Shown here: piece after piece, positions 1 to 5,789 of the stretch
Layout of the letters: each line of letters opens with the position of its first letter
Numbering within the stretch: position 1 is the stretch's first letter
Made by a program: the position numbers and the translations under genes
Notes under the pieces: generated by a model
What the model was told of the DNA's origin: nothing
What the model saw: the letters and a program-made list of their open reading frames with translations, nothing else
Databases searched by the model: none
Assembly (NCBI GenBank): GCA_031552315.1
Contig: JAVBMP010000105.1
Coordinates: 1 to 10,694, forward strand
Reading direction: 5' to 3'
DNA: 10,694 nt
Origin: JAVBMP01 sp031552315
GTDB taxonomy: Bacteria; Desulfobacterota; Desulfovibrionia; Desulfovibrionales; Desulfovibrionaceae

Positions 1-38
1 CCGGAACCGGAACCTATAACTATCAGGTCATATTGCAT
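1..38 (-). CDS. N-terminus of a FAD/NAD(P)-binding flavoprotein, likely dihydrolipoamide dehydrogenase-like (partial)
   Basis: Reading leftwards from the ATG at 38-36 gives MQYDLIVIGSGS before the window ends. A Y-D-hydrophobic beta strand followed by GSGS is the typical start of a Rossmann GxGxxG dinucleotide-binding fold. It closely resembles the first residues of the pyridine-nucleotide-disulphide oxidoreductases (dihydrolipoamide dehydrogenase, mercuric reductase and relatives). The start is supported by a strong Shine-Dalgarno AGGAG at 49-45, six bases upstream of the ATG. Only 12 codons are visible, so substrate and exact family cannot be decided; other FAD-dependent oxidoreductases or a TrkA-like NAD-binding protein remain possible. 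It is divergent from uvrB. An intrinsic terminator sits just upstream of its ribosome binding site, an attenuator-like position. Confidence 0.65.
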   Translation of the reverse strand, partial: MQYDLIVIGSGS

Positions 39-51
39 GGTGTTCTCCTGG

Positions 52-73
52 AAAAAAACGGGGCTTTGCCCCG
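52..73 (-). terminator. Intrinsic terminator just upstream of the left flavoprotein gene
   Basis: On the minus strand, CGGGGC pairs perfectly with GCCCCG (plus positions 59-64 with 68-73) around a three-base AAA loop. Seven T residues follow directly (plus A52-A58). This is a textbook Rho-independent terminator. It ends only two bases before the AGGAG ribosome binding site of the flavoprotein gene, so transcripts entering that gene from further upstream must pass it. It is either an attenuator in that gene's leader, or the terminator-bearing end of the G/C-tract repeat block, blocking transcription antisense to uvrB. Confidence 0.7.
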
Positions 74-80
74 GACCCCA

Positions 81-103
81 TTGGGGGAAATGATTTCCCC
101 CAA
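81..103. repeat. Perfect 23-bp G/C-tract palindrome
   Basis: TTGGGGGAAAT (81-91) is followed by one central G and then its exact reverse complement (93-103). It lies between the minus-strand terminator at 52-73 and the AT-rich stretch at 112-135. Runs of five G and five C give it potential to pair with the neighbouring C76-C79 and G/C tracts as alternatives. As I recall, similar G5/C5 palindromes are common between genes in Desulfovibrio; I could not check this here. Confidence 0.75.
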
Positions 104-111
104 ACCCCCTC

Positions 112-135
112 AGTAATTATTTAGCTAAATTTATT
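112..135. promoter_or_regulatory. AT-rich island with a 12-bp palindrome in the uvrB leader
   Basis: This short AT-rich stretch stands out between two G/C-tract palindromes. It contains the perfect palindrome ATTTAGCTAAAT at 119-130. It is the only place in the spacer where a -10 element could sit, on either strand, but no convincing -35/-10 pair is evident. The palindrome could be an operator. I do not recognise it as a known LexA box. Confidence 0.3.
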
Positions 136-142
136 GGGGTTT

Positions 143-165
143 CCAAAGGGGTTCAACCCCTTTGG
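143..165. repeat. Second perfect 23-bp palindrome upstream of uvrB
   Basis: CCAAAGGGGTT (143-153) and its exact reverse complement (155-165) flank a single C at 154. Transcribed from either strand it would form a stable hairpin (loop of a few bases). It is built like the palindrome at 81-103, with 11-base arms, one central base and G4/C4 runs, which suggests both belong to one repeat family or composite element. Confidence 0.75.
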
Positions 166-206
166 CGGGGGGTGCAGGGGGGCAGCGCCCCCTTGCCCGC
201 CGGAGG
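164..206 (+). repeat. Nested GC-rich hairpin abutting the uvrB ribosome binding site
   Basis: GGCGGG (164-169) can pair with CCCGCC (196-201), enclosing an inner hairpin of GGGGGC (178-183) with GCCCCC (187-192) and loop AGC. The outer stem ends exactly where the Shine-Dalgarno GGAGG (202-206) begins, so folding in the mRNA could influence access of ribosomes to uvrB. A TTG at 162 opens the uvrB frame through this element, but the element looks like a repeat, not coding sequence. Confidence 0.6.
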
Positions 207-215
207 CATAAAAAT

Positions 216-2264
216 ATGGCAGAAAATCTTTTCACGCTTGTTACAGATTATTCCCCGCGCGGCGACCAGCCGGAAGCCATTGGGCAACTTGTGTCCAACC
301 TGGAGCAAGGGGTGCGGGATCAGGTCTTGCTTGGGGTTACAGGCTCCGGCAAAACTTTTACCATGGCCCAGACCATTGCCCGCCTTAACCGCCCGGCTTT
401 GGTGCTGGCCCACAACAAAACCCTGGCCGCCCAGCTTTACAATGAATTCCGGGGGCTTTTCCCGCATAACGCGGTGGAATATTTTGTCAGTTATTATGAC
501 TACTTCCAGCCGGAGGCCTATGTCCCGGCATCTGACACCTACATTGAAAAAGATTCCGCCATCAATGACAACATTGAAAAGTTGCGCCACGCCGCCACGC
601 ATGCCCTGCTTACCCGGCGTGATGTGATTATTGTGGCCTCTGTTTCCTGCATTTACGGCCTGGGTTCGCCGGAATTTTACGCCAAGATGATGATACCGCT
701 TGAAGCGGGCCAGCGCTGCAATATGGACAAGCTCATGGGCCAGTTGGTGGAAATTCAATACACCAGAAACGACTATGATTTCCATCGCGGCACCTTCCGC
801 CTGCGCGGCGACGTGCTGGAAATTATCCCGGCCTATCAGCATGAGCAGGCCCTGCGTCTGGAGTTTTTTGGCGATGAGCTGGAAGCGATTTCCGAAGTGG
901 ACGCCCTTACCGGCAACAAGCTGGCTTCCATTGGCAAAACCGTAATTTACCCGGCCAGCCACTATGTTTCAGACCGCGACAACCTGACGCGCGCTGCCAA
1001 AGATATTCGAGAAGAACTGCTGCTGCGCCTTACGGAATTTAAAGCGGGCAACAAGCTGCTGGAGGCCCAGCGCCTGGAGCAGCGCACCCAGCTTGACCTG
1101 GAAATGATTGAAGAAATGGGCTATTGCCCTGGTATTGAAAACTATTCCCGCCACCTGGACGGCCGCGTGGAAGGGCAGGCCCCTTCCTGTTTGCTGGACT
1201 ACTTCCCGGACGACTTCATATTTTTCATAGATGAATCGCATATAACTGTTTCTCAGGTTGGGGCCATGTCCAAGGGCGACCGGGCACGCAAGCAAACGCT
1301 TGTGGATTACGGCTTCCGCCTGCCATCGGCGCTGGATAACCGCCCCTTGCGTTTTGAGGAATTTTTGGAACGCATGGGCCAGGCCGTGTATGTTTCCGCC
1401 ACGCCCGGCCCGTGGGAACTGGAACGGTCTCAGGGCCTGGTCATAGAACAGGTCATACGCCCCACCGGCCTTTTGGACCCGCCCGTGGAAGTGCGGCCCA
1501 GCAAGGGGCAAATGGACGACCTTATGGCGGAATGCCGCCTGCGGGCCGCGCGGGACGAGCGCGTGCTGGTAACCACGCTAACCAAGCGCATGGCCGAAGA
1601 TTTGACGGAATACTTGAACCAGATGGGCGTCGCTGCCCGCTATTTGCATTCCGATATCGACACGCTGGAACGCATGGCAATTATCCATTCCCTGCGCCGC
1701 AAGGAATTTGACGTGCTGGTGGGCATAAACCTTTTGCGGGAAGGGCTGGATATACCGGAAGTTTCTCTTGTGGCTATTCTGGATGCGGATAAAGAAGGCT
1801 TTTTGCGTTCACGCGGGTCGCTTATTCAGACCTTTGGCCGGGCGGCCCGCAACAGCGCCGGGCAAGTCATTCTGTATGCGGATTCCATAACCGCCTCCAT
1901 GCGGGCCGCCATTGATGAAACAGCCCGCCGCCGCGCCAAGCAGGAAGATTACAACCTGCTTAACAACATAACCCCGGCCACCATACGCAAGGAAGTTGAA
2001 ACGCCCTTTGACAAGCTTTTTGCCCGTGACGCGCAAAAAGAAGGCCGCCACAAGGGCAGCCACCGCCTGAAAGTTGCGGAACCGCCTGAAAATATGGCAG
2101 TTTATACCAACCCGGCGGACTTGGCCAAGCTTATAAAACAGTTGGAAAAAGAAATGCGTGACGCCGCGAAAAACCTGGAATTTGAACAGGCCGCCGAACT
2201 GCGAGACCGCATAAGCCTGCTGCGGGAAAGGCTGTACGTTGCCGGGGCCGGTGAGGTAAGCTAA
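216..2264 (+). CDS. uvrB: UvrABC system protein B (excinuclease subunit UvrB)
   Basis: UvrB is the damage-verifying helicase-like subunit of nucleotide excision repair. It is loaded by UvrA, opens the DNA at a lesion and recruits UvrC for the dual incision. The 682-residue product is full length for the family. Visible landmarks are Walker A GVTGSGKT (40-47), the lesion-probing beta-hairpin with YYDYFQPEAYVP (93-104), the Walker B/motif II DESH (339-342), motif III VSATPG (393-398), helicase motif VI QTFGRAARN (538-546), and a C-terminal UVR domain (about 635-672) that contacts UvrC. The start at 216 is chosen because GGAGG at 202-206 lies nine bases upstream; the in-frame TTG at 162 falls in repeat DNA and would add 18 unrelated residues. 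The gene appears monocistronic and is convergent with the next gene. Three tandem TAAGC units span the stop codon. Confidence 0.97.
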   Translation: MAENLFTLVTDYSPRGDQPEAIGQLVSNLEQGVRDQVLLGVTGSGKTFTMAQTIARLNRPALVLAHNKTLAAQLYNEFRGLFPHNAVEYFVSYYDYFQPEAYVPASDTYIEKDSAINDNIEKLRHAATHALLTRRDVIIVASVSCIYGLGSPEFYAKMMIPLEAGQRCNMDKLMGQLVEIQYTRNDYDFHRGTFRLRGDVLEIIPAYQHEQALRLEFFGDELEAISEVDALTGNKLASIGKTVIYPASHYVSDRDNLTRAAKDIREELLLRLTEFKAGNKLLEAQRLEQRTQLDLEMIEEMGYCPGIENYSRHLDGRVEGQAPSCLLDYFPDDFIFFIDESHITVSQVGAMSKGDRARKQTLVDYGFRLPSALDNRPLRFEEFLERMGQAVYVSATPGPWELERSQGLVIEQVIRPTGLLDPPVEVRPSKGQMDDLMAECRLRAARDERVLVTTLTKRMAEDLTEYLNQMGVAARYLHSDIDTLERMAIIHSLRRKEFDVLVGINLLREGLDIPEVSLVAILDADKEGFLRSRGSLIQTFGRAARNSAGQVILYADSITASMRAAIDETARRRAKQEDYNLLNNITPATIRKEVETPFDKLFARDAQKEGRHKGSHRLKVAEPPENMAVYTNPADLAKLIKQLEKEMRDAAKNLEFEQAAELRDRISLLRERLYVAGAGEVS

Positions 2265-2298
2265 GCTAAGCCTTGGAACAATCCGCTTTATAAACGCG

Positions 2299-2574
2299 CT
2301 AGTTGCCCCGGCTGCCTTCATAAACCCGCACGGCCTGGCGGGAATTGGCTTCACCCGCGCTGGTTGTGGGCACGTCGTTGTAATACAGCGCCCCGGGGTG
2401 CAGGTCATACTTGTCCGCCTGTTGTGAGTAATGGCGCATGGGCGGGAAGTGTTCAATAGCCAGCGGGGCCAGCACAAAAACCACAATCCACAAACAACCA
2501 AGGGCTACAGCCAGGCGCAACAGGCGTTTTTTCAGCGGCAATTCCTGAATATTTTCAACTTGTTTTTGTTCCAT
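2299..2574 (-). CDS. Small single-pass membrane protein of unknown function
   Basis: I do not recognise this 91-residue product. It has a basic, cytoplasmic-looking N-terminus (KKRLLR, 15-20), one hydrophobic segment (about 19-40, LAVALGCLWIVVFVLAPLAI) and a roughly 50-residue polar tail, predicted extracytoplasmic by the positive-inside rule. The tail contains an aromatic patch DLHPGALYYNDVP (57-69) that could be a conserved motif. The hydrophobic segment could also be an uncleaved signal anchor; no lipobox is seen. The ATG at 2574 has only a weak Shine-Dalgarno (GCGGAA). The gene is convergent with uvrB, 34 bp apart with no clear terminator between them, and lies downstream of yeiH on the same strand across a 142-bp spacer containing hairpins. 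Codon use matches its neighbours, so I believe it is real, but function is unknown. Confidence 0.65.
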   Translation of the reverse strand: MEQKQVENIQELPLKKRLLRLAVALGCLWIVVFVLAPLAIEHFPPMRHYSQQADKYDLHPGALYYNDVPTTSAGEANSRQAVRVYEGSRGN

Positions 2575-2635
2575 AAACAGATTCCGCTCATAAAGTAATT
2601 TGATTTGTATTGCTGCCCAAATGCGCGGGGGCGTG

Positions 2636-2663
2636 CCCTGGCCGCCAGGGGCATTCTTATGCC
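2636..2663. repeat. Two adjacent small hairpins in the yeiH / small membrane protein spacer
   Basis: CCCTGG (2636-2641) pairs with CCAGGG (2645-2650) around a three-base loop. GGCAT (2650-2654) pairs with ATGCC (2659-2663) around a four-base loop; the two share one base. They stand between the hairpin at 2668-2705 and the start of the small membrane protein gene, so on the minus strand they would lie in its leader. Neither is followed by a T run. Confidence 0.4.
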
Positions 2664-2667
2664 GGTT

Positions 2668-2709
2668 GCCCGTGTTCCGCCTTTAATTCAAGGCGGAACA
2701 CGGGCTTTT
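2668..2709. terminator. Perfect 16-bp stem-loop past the yeiH stop codon
   Basis: GCCCGTGTTCCGCCTT (2668-2683) pairs without mismatch with 2690-2705 around a six-base loop. It begins 11 bases after the yeiH stop codon in the direction of yeiH transcription, the usual position for a terminator. However, the T run (TTTTA, 2706-2710) lies on the plus-strand side; on the minus strand the stem is followed by AACCGG. It may act as a bidirectional or imperfect terminator, or as a 3'-end stabilising structure for yeiH mRNA. It could also stop plus-strand read-through from uvrB from entering yeiH antisense. Confidence 0.6.
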
Positions 2710-2716
2710 ATAACAC

Positions 2717-4468
2717 CTAGATGTTATGGGTTATTTCCGGGAAAACAAGGTAGAACATAATGTACGCCATGGTCAGGGTAAGCACAAGGTTCAGCGATTG
2801 GCCCACAACATAAAGGATAAGCGGCTTGCCGCCCTTGAAGTAGGGGGCAAGTTCGCGGAAGTTGGTTGCCAGGCCAATGGCTGTGAAGGCCAGGGCGAAG
2901 AACCAGCCGCGCAGGGGGCTTGTCCAGCCCTTTACCAGGCCTTCGGTCAGCATGGCGTTGGAAAGGCCGCCCAGGCTGCCGCTAAGAATGGAGCAGAGTA
3001 TGGAAGCCGTCAAAAAGCCAAGCACAAACTTGGGAAAACGGTTCCAAATTTCCAGTACAGAAACGCGCTGTCCGGGCACGCAATCTACCTTGGCGCACCA
3101 GTAAACTGCAACGCCAAAGGCTGTTACGCCTATAAGCACGTTTTGAATCATTTTGATGGTTACGGCCACATACATGGCCTTTTCACCCAAAAAGGCCCCG
3201 GCAGCGGCAACCGCGCCCGTGGCGTCAATGGTGCCGCCCATCCAGGCCCCGCCCAAAATGTCCGGCATGCCAACCATGCGGATGAAGGCCGGCATGGCTA
3301 TCATCATAATGGCGGTGAATACCAGGGAAAGGCCAACAGCAAGGGTAAGTTCCTCTTTTTTGGCCCGGCAGGCCGCGGCTGTGGCAATGGCGGCCGATGT
3401 GCCGCAAACGCTCATATCCGCCGAAATGGTAATGTTCAGGGTTTTGGAAGGTATTTTAAGCACCTTTTGACCAAAAATAAAGGTAGTTATAAGCACTATC
3501 GGCGTGACCACCCAGGCCACAAAAATACCCGGCGTGCCAATGGCGATGATTTTATCCATCAGCACTTCCGCGCCCAAAAGCACCAGGCCGGTTTTAATAA
3601 AAAATTCCACTTGCAGGGCCGGTTTTATAAACTTGGGCGTGCCAATGGTGTTGGCTATGACCATGCCAATTACAATGGCCCAGGCCTCTGCCCCAAAGCC
3701 GTATTTTTTCATCCAGCTTTGTCCGCCCATCATAAAGGCCAGCACGGCCACCAAAAACACCACAGAAAAACCTATGATGAATCTTATCGGGTTGTGGCCC
3801 ATAAAAAACATACCAATAGATAAAAATACCGCTATCCCCGCGCCCAGCATAAGCAAAGAGGGGAAGATGTTAAAAGCTTTTGTTTTGGCTTTGGCGGAAT
3901 CTTTGGAATAGGCCTTGCCGGCCTCGCGCCATTCTTCAATCATTTTAGTGGCGGCGCTGTTAAGTTCCGTATTTTTGAAGGCGGCGTCGGCAGCGGCCTT
4001 TTGGGCCTCTTCAGCCTTGACAAGGGCGGCGTCCAAAGCTGCCTTGGCAGCTTCAGCCTTGGGCTTGGCCTTGTCGGCAACGGCCTTGGCGGCTTCTTCA
4101 GAAAGTATGAAGGCGTCTACCGGGTTGTCTTGCCAGGAACCGGGCGCTTTCAACAAATTGGCGGCCCACTTGCCGAAGTCATTATTTCTGGCGCGCTGGG
4201 CGTTGCTTTCAGCGTCGGCTTTGTACCATTCAATAGTTTTCAGGCCGGTTTCCTCATAGTTGGTCAACTTGAGTTGTTCGGCCATAATTTTTTCATTTTT
4301 TGCCACAGTGCTGGCTATTTTTTCCGGCACTGTATGCGTAAGCATGAAATAACCGACAAGAATCAAAATAAAACCAAGCCATATGGCCCAGTAATCTTCC
4401 TTTTTCCATAAGTCGGAAAGTTTGCTTCTTCCATCATCAACAACAACATCTAAAGTTTTTTCTTGCAT
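2717..4468 (-). CDS. yeiH: YeiH/UPF0324 family putative sulfate (anion) exporter, long form with coiled-coil insert
   Basis: This 583-residue polytopic membrane protein has the YeiH/UPF0324 (COG2855) transporter core in its C-terminal two-thirds. That core includes the conserved DMSVCGTSAA (351-360), GGTIDATGAVAAAG (411-424), a run of about ten hydrophobic segments from roughly 203 to 576, and FKGGKPL (544-550) before the last helix. Members are annotated as putative sulfate exporters (for example TauZ/SuyZ in sulfonate degradation); the substrate here is not proven. The typical family length is about 350 residues. The extra N-terminal part consists of a cytoplasmic start, one transmembrane helix (about 27-45), and a long hydrophilic region (about 46-200) with an Ala/Lys/Glu-rich coiled coil at 122-165, presumably extracytoplasmic. 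The ATG at 4468 has AAGGGG about seven bases upstream. It is transcribed alone, divergent from the rfbD operon. The gene symbol is a family-level assignment. Confidence 0.88.
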   Translation of the reverse strand: MQEKTLDVVVDDGRSKLSDLWKKEDYWAIWLGFILILVGYFMLTHTVPEKIASTVAKNEKIMAEQLKLTNYEETGLKTIEWYKADAESNAQRARNNDFGKWAANLLKAPGSWQDNPVDAFILSEEAAKAVADKAKPKAEAAKAALDAALVKAEEAQKAAADAAFKNTELNSAATKMIEEWREAGKAYSKDSAKAKTKAFNIFPSLLMLGAGIAVFLSIGMFFMGHNPIRFIIGFSVVFLVAVLAFMMGGQSWMKKYGFGAEAWAIVIGMVIANTIGTPKFIKPALQVEFFIKTGLVLLGAEVLMDKIIAIGTPGIFVAWVVTPIVLITTFIFGQKVLKIPSKTLNITISADMSVCGTSAAIATAAACRAKKEELTLAVGLSLVFTAIMMIAMPAFIRMVGMPDILGGAWMGGTIDATGAVAAAGAFLGEKAMYVAVTIKMIQNVLIGVTAFGVAVYWCAKVDCVPGQRVSVLEIWNRFPKFVLGFLTASILCSILSGSLGGLSNAMLTEGLVKGWTSPLRGWFFALAFTAIGLATNFRELAPYFKGGKPLILYVVGQSLNLVLTLTMAYIMFYLVFPEITHNI

Positions 4469-4559
4469 AAATTACCCCTTGGACGGTGAATTGTTTATAG
4501 TCTCTTATTATTACTCCATTTGTAAAAATACTGCTTGCCGCTTAACTCCTTGCGCTTCA

Positions 4560-4575
4560 GCATATTTGAATATGC
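4560..4575. promoter_or_regulatory. 16-bp AT-rich palindrome, possible operator
   Basis: GCATATT (4560-4566) and AATATGC (4569-4575) form a perfect inverted repeat around TG. The size and symmetry fit a binding site for a dimeric helix-turn-helix regulator. It lies about 92 bp upstream of the yeiH start and next to a long stem-loop. No regulator gene is adjacent, so the owner of the site is unknown. Confidence 0.35.
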
Positions 4576-4582
4576 CGTCTTA

Positions 4583-4626
4583 ATGTTGGTATGCGGAAGT
4601 TTTGCAGCGTCTTCCGCAACCAATAT
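4583..4626. repeat. Long stem-loop upstream of yeiH
   Basis: TGCGGAAG (4592-4599) pairs perfectly with CTTCCGCA (4611-4618) around an 11-base loop. After a single bulged A at 4591 the stem continues as TTGGT (4586-4590) with ACCAA (4619-4623) and three further pairs, one of them G-T. The result is about 16 bp. Neither side has a T run, so it is not a standard terminator. It may be a structured 5' leader of yeiH or a small RNA element. Confidence 0.5.
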
Positions 4627-4711
4627 GCGTAGCTTGTGTTTTTAATAACAAAGATTAATAAAAAAGTATATCCCATTCCATAAAGATTATGACCTTTCCA
4701 GGCAATTATGT

Positions 4712-4738
4712 AAGGCCTTGCGCAATACGCCAGGCCTT
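4712..4738. repeat. Imperfect hairpin upstream of the rfbD promoter
   Basis: AAGGCCT (4712-4718) pairs with AGGCCTT (4732-4738). After one T/C mismatch, GCG (4720-4722) pairs with CGC (4728-4730), closing a CAATA loop. It lies about 33 bp upstream of the -35 box of the rfbD promoter. Only three T follow on the plus strand, so terminator function is doubtful. Confidence 0.35.
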
Positions 4739-4770
4739 TGGGGCGGCGCGGTTGGCCCTGTATAAACTCA

Positions 4771-4799
4771 TTGCTTTTAGAAAACTTACCTAGTATTAT
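4771..4799 (+). promoter_or_regulatory. Sigma70-like promoter for the rfbD-permease-lpxB operon
   Basis: TTGCTT (4771-4776) and TATTAT (4794-4799) are separated by exactly 17 bp, matching the housekeeping consensus at most positions. Transcription would start near 4806, giving an rfbD leader of about 98 bases. A small hairpin, CCCCG (4803-4807) with CGGGG (4818-4822) followed by TTT, sits at the very start of that transcript. No other promoter-like site is obvious before lpxB. Confidence 0.55.
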
Positions 4800-4903
4800 C
4801 CACCCCGGAAAATATGACGGGGTTTCATCAACTGCCTTTTATGCCATAGATGGGGCAAGGCCGCGTCAAAACATCACTGGTTGCAAAACCGGAGCAAAAA
4901 CTG

Positions 4904-5788
4904 ATGAACAGGAACAAAACCGCCCTGGTGCTTGGGGGCAAAACCGGCCTGCTTGGGCGCCCGCTGGTCGCGGCGCTTAAAGGTGCCGGGTTCAGTGTCA
5001 AGGCCACGGCAGGCCATGAGGATATGGCGCTTTATCAAAGCACGGACGCCCTTACGGAATATGTTGACCGTATTGAGCCGGATTATATCTTCAATACCAT
5101 TGCCTATACCCAGGTTGACAAGGCGGAGGATGAACCGGAAGCCGCCGGTTTTTTAAACGCTTCTTTTCCCGGCATGCTGGGCCGCATAGTGAAAACGCGG
5201 CCCATACATCTTGTGCATTACAGCACGGATTTTGTTTTTCAAGGTAACAAAAATGTCCCCTACAAGCCGGACGACCCAACCGGCCCGCTTTCCATCTACG
5301 GCAAAACCAAGCTGTCCGGGGAACAGGCCCTGTTGGAACAAGCCCTGAACGCCTGTTCCATTATCCGTAGCGCCTGGCTTTTTGGCCCGGGCAAAAAAAA
5401 CTTTATCACGACCATACTTGGGCTTTGCCGCAAAAACGGCACAGTGCGCGTGGTGGACGACCAGACCGGTTCCCCCACCTATACGGTTGACCTGGCGCAA
5501 TATTCTGTAAAACTTGTGGAATTTGGCGCGACCGGCCTTTTTCACATTGCCAACGGCGGGCAGGCAAGCTGGTGTGAATTTGCCACAGAAGCCGTGCGTT
5601 GTGCGCAGGTGGAATGTTCAGTCACCCCCATAGCGTCTGCGGAATACCCGCAAAAAGCCACACGCCCGGCCTATTCGGTGCTGGATGCGTCAAACTTTAC
5701 ACGGGTAACCGGCATTACGCCCCGCCCCTGGCCCCAGGCCTTGCGGGAATATTTGTTGCTTGAAGAAAGTCATCAGGAAATTCAATAA
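4904..5788 (+). CDS. rfbD: dTDP-4-dehydrorhamnose reductase (RmlD/RfbD-type sugar nucleotide reductase)
   Basis: RfbD/RmlD catalyses the last step of dTDP-L-rhamnose synthesis, the NAD(P)H-dependent reduction of dTDP-4-dehydro-L-rhamnose, in the cytoplasm. The 294-residue product has the usual length. It shows an extended SDR fold: glycine-rich GGKTGLLG (11-18), AYTQVDKAEDEPE (67-79), STDFVFQGN (107-115), the catalytic YxxxK as YGKTK (132-136), and the substrate-region DQTGSPTY (186-193) and RPAYSVLD (254-261). The start at 4904 is preferred because GGAG at 4891-4894 lies nine bases upstream; an in-frame ATG at 4850 lacks a site and would add 18 atypical residues before the Rossmann strand. 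It is first in a tight operon; the next ATG begins one base after its stop. The other rhamnose genes (rfbA, rfbB, rfbC) are not nearby, and a related SDR sugar reductase role is the main alternative. Confidence 0.85.
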   Translation: MNRNKTALVLGGKTGLLGRPLVAALKGAGFSVKATAGHEDMALYQSTDALTEYVDRIEPDYIFNTIAYTQVDKAEDEPEAAGFLNASFPGMLGRIVKTRPIHLVHYSTDFVFQGNKNVPYKPDDPTGPLSIYGKTKLSGEQALLEQALNACSIIRSAWLFGPGKKNFITTILGLCRKNGTVRVVDDQTGSPTYTVDLAQYSVKLVEFGATGLFHIANGGQASWCEFATEAVRCAQVECSVTPIASAEYPQKATRPAYSVLDASNFTRVTGITPRPWPQALREYLLLEESHQEIQ

Positions 5789-5789
5789 A

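Larger units (their letters stand above)
4469..4770. other. Gene-free spacer between yeiH and the rfbD promoter
   Basis: No credible ORF was found here. The spacer is markedly AT-rich around 4620-4690. On the minus strand, TATACT (plus 4670-4665) would be a good -10 box for yeiH, but no good -35 lies at the right distance. A start there would give yeiH a leader of about 190 bases running through the stem-loop at 4583-4626 and the palindrome at 4560-4575. The 8-base direct repeat AAAGATTA occurs at 4650-4657 and 4682-4689, 32 bp apart (about three helical turns), and could be a paired protein-binding site. Confidence 0.5.

Noticed and set aside
162..215. Upstream in-frame TTG start for uvrB (18 extra residues)
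   Set aside because: The segment is palindromic repeat DNA. The ATG at 216 has a strong GGAGG and gives the normal UvrB N-terminus.
1809..2501. 230-codon open frame on the minus strand
   Set aside because: It is antisense to the helicase and UVR regions of uvrB and overlaps the small membrane protein in another frame; its composition is typical of a shadow frame.
2726..3823. 365-codon open frame on the plus strand
   Set aside because: It runs antisense to the conserved transporter core of yeiH and is rich in Gly, His, Lys and Asn with no domain; the yeiH frame is clearly the coding one.
3970..4110. Ala/Lys-rich coding repeat in yeiH considered as a DNA repeat expansion
   Set aside because: The codons are varied and the pattern is heptad-like, as expected for a coiled coil, not a tandem DNA repeat.
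4850..4903. Upstream ATG for rfbD
   Set aside because: It lacks a ribosome binding site and adds 18 residues before the Rossmann strand; GGAG fits the ATG at 4904.
4738..4980. 80-codon frame crossing the start of rfbD
   Set aside because: It overlaps the promoter and the rfbD start in another frame and has no family features.
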